Below, one piece after another: positions 52,301 through 64,000 of a stretch of 64,000 nucleotides of DNA. Origin of the DNA: Metopolophium dirhodum (taxonomy: Eukaryota; Arthropoda; Insecta; Hemiptera; Aphididae); assembly GCF_019925205.1 (NCBI RefSeq), contig NC_083564.1, positions 11,661,491-11,725,490 on the forward strand, read 5' to 3'. The notes under the pieces were generated by a model. The model made no database searches and was not told the origin of the DNA. It saw nothing but the letters and a program-made list of their open reading frames with translations. Position 1 is the first letter of the stretch, and each line of letters begins with the position of its first letter. A program made the position numbers and the translations under genes.

Positions 52301-55300
52301 CATGAGCATCAGTTTGAGTAGTAAATAGGTTATATTATTAAATTATACCTACTGATGCAATAACGGCGCAGAAGAGACTTCAGCGGGAAAACGATATTAT
52401 TAATTAACGGTTACGGAAATCGAATACGCGCCGTCCAATATAATATTTAATAATAATATAATAACGGTTTGTTTGTGGACTACGTTGTATACATATGACA
52501 TATAATAATATAATTCCTGGCACATTTTAAAATAAATTACAGAAATTAATGACACGTAATAAACTGTAGGTGATATGCGATATAAGGTAGCTATTAATAC
52601 AATTAATACGTGCGCCTATTTGCACAGGCCACAGAGCGGTTATTTCATTGCAAACCATCGGGCAATAAAAGGGTAATAAAAGTAATTTTTATCAAACGAA
52701 GTCATGGGTACTATTTTACATTTTTCTACGAGTTATTTTAGCTGATTCACGATCAAAAGTAATCGCTCTGTATAATATCTGCGGGTATATAATATACACT
52801 CCGGGCACCGCGGCGATGGAACACTTTGTATCATAATAATAACAACAATAACAAAAATAACAATAATAATAATAATAATAATATGCATTCGGCTGCAGCA
52901 AGCTGGCCGTCGGAGATTCCGGTCACGAGAGTTTATCGCTGAGGTGACTGACTAAAATATTATGAGTAGGTACCTATACTGCGGCGCGCGTCCGGGAAAT
53001 CGGCGGTGCATTGTCCAGCGCAGAAACCTTCCCATTGTGCCGATAGCGTATGGCGATGGACGACGATTATAAATACGCATATAGGTACGTATATTGTGTG
53101 TCCGTACGGGGGCCGTGGCGATCAACTCGTGTGATCGTATGTAACAATAATAATACATAATAAACCTACGACGATGAAGCGTAATAATAATAATAATGGT
53201 TTTTCGAAACATAACGGGTTTTTTTCCATTATCATTTAACGAACTCTGAGGCCGATGTCTACGGGCATGGCGAATTCGGCCGGACCGTACCCGCGTGGAC
53301 GCGAACGAAAAGAAAAAAAAACGGATCACTAAACGCGACGATGAGAGGTATTACGACGAAAAAATAAAGATCTAATACGTAATTATAAAAGTATAAAAAA
53401 ATACTACGAACAAGACTAGTATTACTATTATTATGCGAGGGAACAACGAGATATATGTATAATGTATTATAATTTATTATTTTCGGGAAGCGAGATCTTT
53501 TTTGCAGTTTAAGAAATATACAAACGATGGGTAGTTTTTTTTAAAAAAAAAAAATGATATTAAAAAAACATTGTGCTATTTCGTAAATATGCATAACCAA
53601 CCGTCCGATTTATCACGCAGAAAAACACGATAAAAGAAGTCTTATTATAGGTAAAATTATAAATTATTACCCTTGTTTCTTAATCATAATGTTTATGTAA
53701 AAAATAAAAACCAAACAAGTGCAAAAATCACCGATAATATAGTGACTTCAATGATCATAATCTTCACAGTAATGTTTTACTTGAATCCCGGTTAATTAGT
53801 ATTTAGTAATGATTACTACATAGTATATATTATGGTTATTAAAAATTGATAAACATTTTTATTGTGAAACAATTATGCTAGATTAGATACCAAGTAAAAA
53901 ATACAGTCATCAAATGTTGTAAATTAGCATATGTAGAAATTGCATATAATAAGATTATGATTTAAGATAATGGAAATATACAATATATTACAATAATACT
54001 ATAGGTACAATATACTATATATCTGATGTACAACCAAACTTCAGCCGGGAAAAATTAACAAACATAATAGGAACTATATCAGTGCATCTAGGTTCTAGCA
54101 GTGTACATTTCAGTACATGAGCAAATCGGCAACAGTGTACCTAGCTTTTTGAACTAATTCGACCGAGATTGTATAACTTGCACTTGGTAAATTTTCGAAC
54201 GTGGTTCAAAGTTCAAACTACTCCAAATTTTCCATATATCTCTAAGAACAATCGGTGAAACGTTCATCAAAATCGGTCGAGTAGTTTTTGAGACAATATC
54301 ATACATATACATAACTAAATGAGGACATTATATTTTGTTGACATTCGATTACAATATAATTAAATATTCTTTATTATTATTTAAAAAAAATTTGTTCTTT
54401 AACTCGTGATGACAACAACTCTGTACCAATTATGAGCTCAATAGTTATGGCAGTTTATAATATTATGAATCTTTATGAATTGACATAGTATCCTCCTTAG
54501 GTTATATAACCATAAATTATGATTTATTAAATTGCCATGATATGAATTATTTTACATTTATCTCTAAATAGAACGATTTATGGAAAAACTATAATGTTAA
54601 AACCACAATTCATTTGGGATACAGTCAACTATATATATATATATAATATGCTTGTGTGTATGTATAGTCAAAAATCATTATCACAAACACTTCCTATAGT
54701 AATTATTTATCATTATTTATGTAAAACCACTCGTGCAAAAAAAAATTCGCAAATAATAATCACTATCATTCATAAGCAGTATAATATATTTTATATTTAG
54801 AAATTATACTCAACATAGTTTAATACAGTCTATATGATATTTATTTTATATACATATACATACATTTCACGGATACCGTTTAACTGTTTAAATATCATTA
54901 GCGATGAATGTTTTGTTTAACAATGATACAAATACTAGCACTTTCTATACATGATAAAACTTTCAAAATATTATGACTCTTTTTCAAAAAAATTTGACAT
55001 TTTTGATATTTTATTTTATTTTCTGTAAATATCGATAAAAATGTTTCGCTTGGTCGAAACACTTGAAAATTGAATACAAAGTTCCTTATAAGTTGTTCAT
55101 ATACCAATTTAAAAATACCGAAAATACATGGTCACAATGTTTTCTTAAAGCCTTTAAAGGTAGTTTCAAGTTGTTAAAATCACGAAAATTTGCAAATTAA
55201 TTTGTAGCCACATATTTTTGTAAATTGTTGAATTTTTATAGCTAAGGCTTTACAATTTAACAACTCATAACTAATTCCTACTGAATCCAAAAAACATTTT

Positions 55301-56080
55301 TTTTATAGACATTTGAAGTTTAAATATGGACAAAATTAGATATTCAACCAAAGCATATCATCTTAAGTTATTTTGTTGTAATTTAAAAATATTATTCGTG
55401 TGTACTTAAAACCTTTAATGTACATTATTATATTATAAACACACAATGACAATTTTAAATTCAATGTTTTTGGCAAAAATGAATTCAACCTACCATAATA
55501 CTATAATAATAGTAAAATAAATTACTGTAATAGCAATGTGAATATATCAATAATTCATAAAATATACTTAGTAATATATAGGCTGACAGACTTCGCTCAG
55601 AATCATATTTTGTGCGCAATGATGTATTAATGAATTCAAATTTAACACATCAATTACAGTGACTTACTCAATGGCAAGGTACACTCGACACCTACTGTAC
55701 AGCGATTACCTACTTTTCCCTTTTGTTCATGCACTTTAGATGATTATCGTATATTATGTGATTTAATAGACCTGATTTTTTTACATATTATGTGTAAAAT
55801 ATAATAAATAAATATATGTATTTTCAATAGGTATACGTTAAACCGTTGAAACAATTTCGTCACTCAAACAATAGGTATATGCGCAATTAAAATGTTTTTG
55901 GAAATTCATTTTGGTTCTTACCTTAAGATTATGAGCAATTTGCTTTATATAAAACATTTCCATGTCTTGTATAACGTTAGGTTTTCCACTGGTTTGATTT
56001 CCGGTGGTCTCCAAATAAGCAGAATTTCGGCGTTTATCTTTCAGCGTTAAAGCGGCCAATGGTGGAAAACACGAGTTCAT
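43375..56080 (-). CDS. RTKN: Rhotekin, Rho GTPase effector, 9 exons, 512 aa
   Basis: Exons, 5' to 3' on the minus strand: 55922-56080, 47220-47401, 46915-47130, 46666-46845, 46483-46577, 46170-46390, 44915-45069, 44742-44854, 43375-43592; all phases agree. Exon 2 holds the HR1 (Rho-binding) coiled coil: FEMKMREGTTRLLAACKHQT, then AAKSLLTSNERM. Exons 3-5 carry the anillin-homology region (RVSLSDLRLPLMWRDTDHFK, then NVGPDFKLDLEVYAHVL). FGHFCCRLAAQPQC starts the segment leading into the PH region, with WLKYLVQHTKEHNKWKKAAE near its end. The tail is Ser-rich (SSSSSSST) and ends WPFSRKT. Rhotekins bind active Rho at the membrane and link it to septin and actin organisation. Exon 1 (NVIQDMEMFYIKQIAHNLK) is joined to exon 2 by phase and reading sense across an intron of about 8.5 kb; it is the least certain exon, and other first exons are possible. 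Confidence 0.93.
48134..48181 (+). repeat. (TATAC)n microsatellite
   Basis: About nine pentanucleotide units, slightly imperfect, lie in the first intron of rhotekin. Confidence 0.85.
52900..53330 (-). promoter_or_regulatory. GC/CpG-rich island in rhotekin intron 1
   Basis: The stretch contains many CpGs (for example gcggcgcgcgtccgggaaatc) in otherwise AT-rich DNA and resembles the composition of the promoter regions near 6.9 kb and 59.7 kb. The minus-strand frame within it has no recognisable domain. An alternative rhotekin promoter or an enhancer is the likeliest explanation. Confidence 0.3.
54120..54330 (+). mobile_element. Fragment resembling the 3' end of a LINE/SINE
   Basis: It contains 'aaaatcggtcgagtagttttt' followed by 'gagac...atacatatacata'. 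This kind of sequence is widespread at the 3' ends of insect non-LTR retrotransposons and the SINEs that borrow them. No coding part is visible. Confidence 0.4.
55580..55690 (+). repeat. Interspersed repeat copy 3
   Basis: 'ggctgacagacttcgctcag' followed by 'gaattcaaatttaacacatc' matches the order of elements at 15,560 and, in part, 29,090. Sequence upstream to about 54,950 may belong to the same element. Confidence 0.55.
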
Positions 56081-59000
56081 GGCCGATGGTCAAATTTTAC
56101 AACTGTAAAAGGGACGCATGGAATTTTACACTTTGGCAGAAACAAAGGTGAAGAGAAAATTATTAAGTCCTGAAGTGGATCTGGTCCAAATCAGCAGTGT
56201 CTCTCTCTATTTTGGTCGTCGCCATCGTCGTGCGTTGAGTCGTTATAACGTCTAACAAATTATTATATTCTATCGGTCAAAACCACGGTGTATGTACGTA
56301 AGCACAAAAATAATAATGGGTCGCATGAATTACCAGAAACAAAAATTAAACCATTGACAAAAGAAAGGCGCTCATTCTTATTTGATCACAAAGGGCGCAT
56401 GCCGTGCTCATTATGCGCTCTACAATAAACGTTCAAGAATAAGTTATAATCATTTTTTATCGTACTATTATATATAAGGTTCTTAAAAACAAAGTCTTGA
56501 AATTGTAAACTACACTTTTCATCGCACAGCATCAAGATTATGGTTTTATAAGGATGTACACAAGCATGAAATTATGGTTAGGTTCACATAAAAAAAAATA
56601 TAGAAGAACACGAATTTACATGGTCCGAAAAAAACGAAAGATTAAGGGAAAAGAACACGGAATTATAATATTTCAATAATATTATTTTAATGAAACGAAA
56701 CACCGTTAAACAAAAAGGTATAGAAATATTATCCTTAATATTATAGTTCCTTGCAATGCAATATAAAATATCGGTTATCATTATATAAATAACGATATAC
56801 AATATACATAGCTACCTACGTATATATAGAAATTAATTAGGTATGCATCAAACCCACCAATAACTTCTCCATTACATAGATACATGTTGTACATAGTGCT
56901 ATCGAACTTAATACACCAAAATTTAGCTTAGTTAACAAAAAAATTATTTATGTTAGTATATTGTTTGCTTATTAAATAGAGGTAGGAAAGTAAAATGTCA
57001 CAATATCTGCAGTTATTATTCAATAATAAAGCATGTTGTTGACATTTTCGGGTGACCTACATACCTATCATTACTTTGCCATTTACAAGACTGATTTTCA
57101 TATTCCTAAAGTTTATGAAAAGCTACTTAATTTTTTTCAATTGATAAAATAATTTGTACCTACTTAGTTTAGATCTTGTAAAACAAACGTTTGATAATTT
57201 GTTAATTTTTGCACGCAATTAACCAAAGGGGCCGAACTGGGGAACTGGGGAACGAATCCTCAAGGAACAATACGTATATCAAATATCCTGGTCCAGCGAC
57301 CTTCTTGTTATTCATAAATTATTATCATGAGTACGACTTCGGACTTTCTAATTTATTTTTAAAAACTACTAACGACAATTTGAACGCCACTAAAATGGTT
57401 TGGTTTGAAATGTATGACTATTGTATTTATTCGACCAAACAGATAAAATATCTAGATAAATGCTAGAATAAGAATCTTTTAAAAAAACAAGTATGTTTTA
57501 TAATCCACTAATTCATTTTTATTGAATGTGAAAATATAAAATATATAAGTAAGAATGAGGTTATTACAGTTGGACATAATTAAAAATAAAAATTATAGTC
57601 AATAAATAGATAATAGTGAATTTATGACTTTTAAAACAATAAATAATTATTGTTTTTTTTAAGATATACCTTATCAAACAAAATCTTAGTAAAAATAAGA
57701 TATATTGATTCAAGAGAAATGATAATTATACTAAATAAATGTTTCGAAAAATGCTCTTATTTCGTATGAAATAAAGTTTAAAACTTGACTTATAACTTAT
57801 TAGTATTGATTGTGTCGGTTACGAAGACCCTTAAGCCAATTTAATGATGCACAGAGGACAATAAATAGCATTAAAATTATACAGCTATAAAACCATTGTA
57901 TAGTCAAATGTTCAGTTAAAATATGATATGTAAACAAAAATTAAAAACAATTCTTGGTCTATATGAAGAAAATATGTATAATATATATTATGTATTAAAA
58001 TATAATAGGTATTATACTCAATGTTCTCTAAGTACTTAAATATAAATTCTTTAACAAAATGTATACTATTAAGCCGAAAATAAATGTAATTTCATTGCTA
58101 TAGCCTATAGAGTGATATAGGTAACTAAAATGGTACATTAAAGCAATATAATATGTTCTCGATCAACAGATAAGTAAAACAAATGCATTTGGAACAATCT
58201 CCAACACGTGTTTGCAATGACTGGAATGATAACACAGTGGTATAGGAATTATGACATAGGAAACATAAAAGATAACATTTGAAAGCTTTCGGTCGTTAAG
58301 ACAAAATAAAAATCACTAGCAGCTGTAGGAAAACGATAGTGAACTTGAAAACAAGTAAATCAAATACGGTTTGACGGCTATAGTAATGTTTAGGGTTTAG
58401 CCGCCTTGTTTCAATCGCTATGGAAATGTCACGCGAAAACCGGTTCCGCACCTTTCACAGAGTATATTGAGAAATATGAGCAAAAAAGTTTAGAACAATT
58501 AAATGGGGCCCATATAACCTTAAACAATATTTTATCATAATTATTAATTATATATTTACACTACAACAGAAAGTATATTTTTTAATTTTTACTATTAAAA
58601 TCTTGAAACATTTGAGACAAACGCGGGAACGACAGGCAAAGTTTTAAATTATAAACAAAATAAAATAATATTATTAGGTTTAGACAATTTACTTTTATTA
58701 ACTTCGAGTATTAATTTACACTTAATATAAAACATTTGTTTAAGGACGCATTATAAATCGTGTACAGCGTAATACATAATGGAAAAAACCTCTATCAAAC
58801 ATAATAGTTTATATGCTATATTTTGTGTTAACTACCTACAGATTAATGTAAAAGAATAAAAAGAGACGTGAATTCAAAATCTGTTGAAATACAAACGATA
58901 AAGATTGAATATAAAAAATTCGAGCAAAACTAATATTTAGTCACGAATGACGATAATCATCGTATCTACACCCCCAAAACAATTAATTTTAATCACCTTT

Positions 59001-59339
59001 TCTCAAACACACACATAATATACAATACTATATACGACAATAGTATAGTTTGTAACATACACACCACTCGAAAAACGCCACTTAATGTGATACACACTTG
59101 AGATCTCGGCTGATAGAAAATGCACTGGACGTGCCTGCCTGGTTAAAATAAAAACGTACAAACGACCGTATGATGGTTACCTCTTATCATATATTCATAT
59201 TATGTTCATATTAAACGAGCTGTTTTCACTTTTCGGTGATAACATCAAAACGAGAACGAATATTGCAGAGGTCGTAAATTTAGAAGGGAAGAAAATGTAC
59301 ATACACCGCAGATCGACTCAAAGTCAACAGATACCTAAA

Positions 59340-59876
59340 TAGAGGGAAGGAACGTAAGCAACGCATACGACGGAGATTTCGGCGACGACGCACAATAGAT
59401 TATAATATTATCCGATATACTGCAGGTGGTCGTCTTTAACAACGACGTCCTTTCGTCCAAACTCGCTACGTACTTACACAATATTCGAAGCAGGACATCA
59501 ATTAATGATACGACGGCGGGGAAGTCTGTCTCCGTTTCTCGAATAATACAATAATATACGACACTATATTATGGTTTATAATAATATATTATGCACTGCA
59601 CTATACTATTACATTTTACGTTTCACAAGCACGGCGTAGATGCATCAGACACGGGCACGAACGCACGACTACCGGACTACGGCTGACGGCACAACGCGCG
59701 GGGCCAATGTCGGACGCGGCATGGGTTATTTTTATTCGGTACACGACGCGCGACCTGCCGGCCGATGTCAACACTAACCACCCGGCGAAGAGAACGATGA
59801 TGTCACCACCCGTTGTGAAGGTGATTGAAGAGTGAAGACCGACGATGACTATCGAATGCAAAATATTATGTGGCAT
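59340..59876 (-). promoter_or_regulatory. GC-rich patch, candidate distal rhotekin promoter and 5' UTR exon
   Basis: The segment is CpG-rich (for example acgacgcgcgacctgccggc). On the minus strand it contains a strong donor-like GTAAGTA whose exon would end at 59478. A noncoding first exon spliced to the acceptor at 56102 would fit. The 86-codon minus-strand frame from 59876 has no recognisable domain. This is an inference from composition and splice motifs. Confidence 0.3.
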
Positions 59877-59902
59877 ATAGGTCTGGTGAGGAAGCTATGG
59901 TG

Positions 59903-60143
59903 CAGTGGCGTAGCCAGGATTTTTTTACAGGGGGGGGGGGGGGCTGAACAACTTTTACACATTAAATACGTACTAGCACAGATAGATAGCTGAAAATTAC
60001 TTATAGTACATTTTAAAATATTTTAAATACAATTTAAGACTTTTTGAGCGACTATCATAGACCATTAAAATAATTTTTAAATTTTCTTAACATTTCGGAG
60101 GGGGGCTGCAGCCCCCTCAGTCCCTCCCCTGGCTACGCCACTG
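59903..60143. mobile_element. Non-autonomous hAT-type element (MITE), 241 bp
   Basis: It starts CAGTGGCGTAGCCAGG and ends CCTGGCTACGCCACTG, a perfect 16-bp terminal inverted repeat. The flanks are ctatggtg (59895-59902) and atatggtg (60144-60151), an 8-bp duplication with one mismatch. It contains a 14-base G run. It is too short to encode a transposase. Confidence 0.87.
59930..59943 (+). repeat. Homopolymer G tract, 14 bases
   Basis: This is an uninterrupted G run just inside the left end of the MITE; its length is likely to be polymorphic or uncertain. Confidence 0.95.
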
Positions 60144-60780
60144 ATATGGTGCTGGTATGTCCATAGGCACATAGCCCCCACAAAAAACATATTAACGTTT
60201 TCACATTTGACCTATTACAATTTTATGTTTTTTTTTTTTTAAATTAAAATTGGATTTTATTTTGGTTTTATTTTTAAAATCAATAGTGCATATCTTTGGC
60301 CTGACTAGTCTTATTTTGAAAATAAAATATTTTGTTAAATAATAGGTGTTTAATAAAAAATAATAAGTTAAGTACAGCACTTTTTCCTGTCCCCAAGCCT
60401 ATCTCTATAGGGCAATAAGGCAAAATCAATATAATAAACATAATATTTAAGTCTCGGTATGAAAAAAATAATTGATGAGAAGGAGATGGCGAAGAGACCT
60501 CCCTCCCTGTATATTGGTGTCCGGAAGATGATGCGGTTATATAGAAGTATATATAGCGAGTAATTAAAAAATACCTTTATTAAACCATTTGAACTGACAA
60601 ATTTAATATACAAACATAGGTATTGACGATTTCTTAAACATATACGACAGTTAAAGTCTCTATGCCGTATACAGTCAAGTGTCCGGCACCCTAAGGCCAG
60701 AATCCAATTGGCTATTAGGTATACGAGGTAGCAGAGTTCAAGTGAATCAGTCATTTGATCATATAAATCATTGAAGCTTA

Positions 60781-61220
60781 TAAGGTTAAGGGGATTCCAT
60801 GCCGTGATTTTCTGTTCTTGTCTAACACACGCGCGACATAGGATTTTAGACGGATTCTTTGCCAAACATATCACAATTGATCTAATGAAGTGATAAGAAT
60901 TCTGAAAACAGATTTGAATTTGTCGTCAAGTCTACTTGAAATCGACTATCCACAATTTTGATTTTAGCTTCTCCAAATATTGAAATACAAAAATGTTTAA
61001 ATACTTTTTTTTTAATATGACGTTTTCTGGAATTTGGGGGATAATTTCAAAAATGTGGGAGTCAATTTCAAGTAGACTTGACGACGAATTCAAATCTGTT
61101 TTCAGAATTCTTATCGCTTCAATAGATCAATTGGAATTTTTGGCAAAAAACACGTCTAAAATACTATGTCACGCGTGTGTTAGATAAAAACAGAAAATCA
61201 CAGTATCGAATTCCCTTAAG
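60781..61220. repeat. Large inverted repeat (foldback), arms of about 180 bp
   Basis: The left arm (about 60,781-60,965) and right arm (about 61,043-61,220) are diverged reverse complements, separated by a spacer of only about 80 bases. Shared landmarks are 'caagtctacttgaaat', 'agaattctgaaaacagattt' and 'gattttctg' with their complements. Both arms can be read, outward, as FLAKN(P/T)SKILC(R/H)ACVRQ-like peptides, but there is no recognised protein. The 'cgcgtgtgttaga' part is shared with the repeat near 27,185. Confidence 0.8.
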
Positions 61221-64000
61221 TCTAAAAGGCAGAGACAATGGTTATGCATTTTTACTTTTATATACCATACGACTATATACGAGTATACGAAACATCGAAT
61301 CACTCACAACATATTTTAATATTATGTACAATTGTACAATCGTATTCATATCGGGTATTCAGGTTCAAACTGATAATACTGAGCACTAAAAATTGTTTAA
61401 AATATAAAATGCTTTTAAATTATTTGAAATATTATACAATATTGATTGATATACTAACCATAGTCTAAATTGGGGCAATTGGGTAAGTCGTTAGTAAGAA
61501 ATCTCACGAAAAATAAATTTCAACTAGTTAAAAATAATAACAAAATTAATTACATAACCAAAATTAGCAAAAATTAACATACTTATTTAACGGAAATATA
61601 AATATATGTATTTAAATTGAAATTGATACGTATTTCATATGATTTATAATAAAACAAATTTCAGAGTCAGTTTACTAACAATTATTATATTGATTTAAAA
61701 AATACACAATTTTTTCATTCAAAATTATAAAAAAAAAAATTATGCTAGTGCTAAAAAAAACACCAGTTTGATGCACTATTCACATTCGTATTGATAATTA
61801 ATACCTAAAATTCAAAATCATCAACAAAAACGTAATACAGACAGTAAATTATATGTTTATGGTGATGTAATAATACGTTTAGTGCATACGAATAAGGTTA
61901 TACCTGCAGCAATAAGATCAACGGAATGCTATAAACCTAACCCAAACTAAATTGTTTTATTATAAATTGTAGACTCAAAATATTTTGAAGTTGTATCGGA
62001 ATAAAATATATACAAAATATGAAAAAAATGATATTATTAATAAATGCTAATTTAGAAAAAAGCAATAGGAAGTACCGATGTAGTTATAGTTATAGTTTAC
62101 GACTAAGTAAATGCAGTCCATGCCTGTTATAAAAAAAATGAACACTTTTACCATTGAGTAAATTATATTGTACAATATAATATACTCAATGCTATTACCT
62201 CGGCTATTACCTATATATAATAATATATTTATTTTATCATCGTTAATAAACTTATCTAGTCCTAATGTTTATATACATTAAAAAAGAATACAAATATATA
62301 GTTATTGACAAAATTATCATAAAATAAATTTAAATAATTTAAATTACTTATATAAAAATCATTGTGTAATTTCATGTATATTTCTATGTAAATTCATTCA
62401 TTTTATTTGTAATCTTGTTCTTTTTTACAAATACTTATAGTTTATACAATGAATATATTAGCTATAATAAAAATTCAATGAAAAATATATATCAACCATT
62501 CAAAACGTTATAAAGAAAGTTTTATTATTGTTATAGGTATATGTAATAATCATAGAGTAAAGATTAAAGAATATAGGTAATAACATTAAATATACAAATA
62601 TACAATAATAATTTATTATCATATTTTTAAATAAGTACCAAAAATATATTATATCACTTGAATTTATAATAAATCAGTATAAATAGGTACATGATATTAC
62701 AATATGATATTTTTATTTTCAATTAATATCTATTTAATAAAAATCAGAAATTTACGAAAAAAATTTCATTTAAATGTTAAATATTTAGTACGAAATCAAT
62801 TAATAGTTCTTTGAAATAAAATGTGTAAATATGTATACAATAAACATTTTAAAATTGAAATAGTTTAATCCATACCAATAAAAAATAAAAATATATGTAT
62901 TACATATTTACAAAATACCTAAGATTTAAGAATTTATACATATTTAATTTACATTACTTATTAGTAACCCAAATAATAATACTGCAAAAATGAACATTAT
63001 GTTAACATTATATCAATAAGTAACAACTCAATAGTTATATACTATAGTATTACTATTAGTGGTTTCTACCCTTAAATGTGTCTCCCGATCATAATTCGAA
63101 AAAGGACATATACGTGCTCCATAATTCCGAGAATTAGGGTGTATTAGGGTTTATATAAACCATATAAAGTGCCAAAGTGGCACAAACATGTGCCAAAACA
63201 GATGCCGTCTTAAAAATGAATTCGTTCTATCTGACCATTTTATTCTCTGCTGTTTTCTAGAATAATAATTCTCCAATTTAAATTAAACGCATAAAACGTA
63301 AAAAATATTTAATATACTGTATAATAGTTAATAGATATATAATATGTACAATATATATTTATATAGGGTAATTTTCCTCTCAAACCCGAATATTATCCTA
63401 TAAATATATACATTTACTCGAATTCTGGTTTTGGAATTTTTAGGTATTTTTAAAAGATTAAGTCAATATGTTCAATTAGGTATTAAGATTTGATTATACT
63501 TATGTCTTATGCCATTTAACTATTTGAAATGTTCAATGGTAATAAAACTTTTTTTTCAAATAAGAACCATTCATTTTTACTGTAAATTGTTTATTAGTCT
63601 ATATTAGACAAAGTTTATTAACTCAAAAACTACTAATTCCAGAGCTAATTCTAATTTCGATTTACATCCACATTTAAAAAAAAATCATGTACTTAATAAG
63701 TTATAATTCTCATTAAAAAAAAAAGAAGTTTGTATATTGAAAGGAATAATATCAAAGTAATTGAAAAGATATATAGTCTTAATAAGAATATAGTTAAAAA
63801 TTCAGAAAATCAGAATTTTAATAAATTAATAAATTAAATTAAATTGGGAACGAGTGCATATGCATGGGCAAATCACACTGTACATTTACTTAAATGTCTT
63901 ATTTCAAAATATTAAAATTCGTAACTTACACGCATTCATAACAAAAAAATTAAATCTTATTTTATTAAAAAATTGAGTATTCATGTTTAATACGTTTAAT

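Larger units (their letters stand above)
47402..55921 (-). other. Long first intron of rhotekin
   Basis: The intron holds a (TATAC)n microsatellite, a repeat copy near 55,580, a LINE-like 3' end near 54,120-54,330 and a GC/CpG-rich island at about 52,900-53,330. No complete extra exon could be assembled. The size and the island would allow an alternative promoter within the intron, as is common in rhotekin genes, but no specific start is supported. Confidence 0.55.
56081..64000. other. Region upstream of rhotekin exon 1
   Basis: A tttacag acceptor-like site on the minus strand (exon would start at 56102) lies just before the ATG exon, so the 5' UTR is probably spliced from further upstream. 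An upstream in-frame TGA shows that the coding part begins at 56080. The region also holds a hAT-type MITE, a foldback repeat and a GC-rich patch. From 61,400 to 64,000 I see only AT-rich DNA without supported features. Confidence 0.5.

Noticed and set aside
57209..57466. Plus-strand 85-codon frame with a GC-richer start
   Set aside because: It has no proper ATG at the start, no splice sites and no recognisable motif; probably chance or old mobile-element sequence.
59616..59876. Minus-strand 86-codon frame near the GC-rich patch
   Set aside because: Composition fits a promoter or 5' UTR better than a protein; no domain or conserved motif was seen.
60368..60874. Minus-strand 168-codon frame
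   Set aside because: It overlaps one arm of the foldback repeat and the other arm gives a similar peptide in mirror orientation, so the frame follows from the repeat and not from a gene.

Overview
The window looks like nuclear DNA of an insect, most likely an aphid (Hemiptera). It is very AT-rich, with long runs of TA/TAA and many 'ggtacctacct'-type strings. Genes are split by GT-AG introns and embedded in decayed DNA transposons. The insect assignment rests on gene content; 'aphid' is an inference from base composition and repeat style, not from a database match.

Four protein-coding genes can be assembled exon by exon with consistent splice phases. (1) 7202-13321, plus: a secreted protein with a signal peptide, two blocks of 24-residue Trp/Lys repeats and His-rich ends. 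It has about 45 tryptophans and no recognised family; it is the strangest gene here. (2) 21229-24942, plus: TPX2, a spindle assembly factor, with an Aurora-A-binding-like N-terminus and the TPX2 C-terminal domain. (3) 30387-35494, minus: RECQL4, a RecQ helicase with Sld2-like N-terminus, zinc knuckle and all helicase motifs. (4) 43375-56080, minus: rhotekin, a Rho effector with HR1, anillin-homology and PH regions; its first intron is about 8.5 kb.

There are also broken or partial genes. At 40501-41575 lies a clear ribonucleotide reductase small-subunit pseudogene that keeps its introns. At 16377-16883 (minus) is the 5' end of an unrecognised gene. Possible orphan exons lie at 17560-17832 (plus) and 36430-36576 (minus).

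The rest is noncoding: 1-6600 has no supported gene; 13.3-21.2 kb, 24.9-30.4 kb and 35.5-43.3 kb are repeat-rich; 56-64 kb is upstream of rhotekin. Well-supported mobile elements are a 613-bp hAT-type MITE with a perfect 8-bp target duplication (27757-28369) and a 241-bp hAT-type MITE (59903-60143). Others include a foldback repeat at 60.78-61.22 kb, a hairpin at 35.84-36.0 kb and a tRNA-derived SINE-like element at 25.09-25.32 kb.

The genes are not an operon. TPX2 and RECQL4 are convergent neighbours that both serve cell division or DNA replication, but nothing in the sequence shows that they are regulated together.
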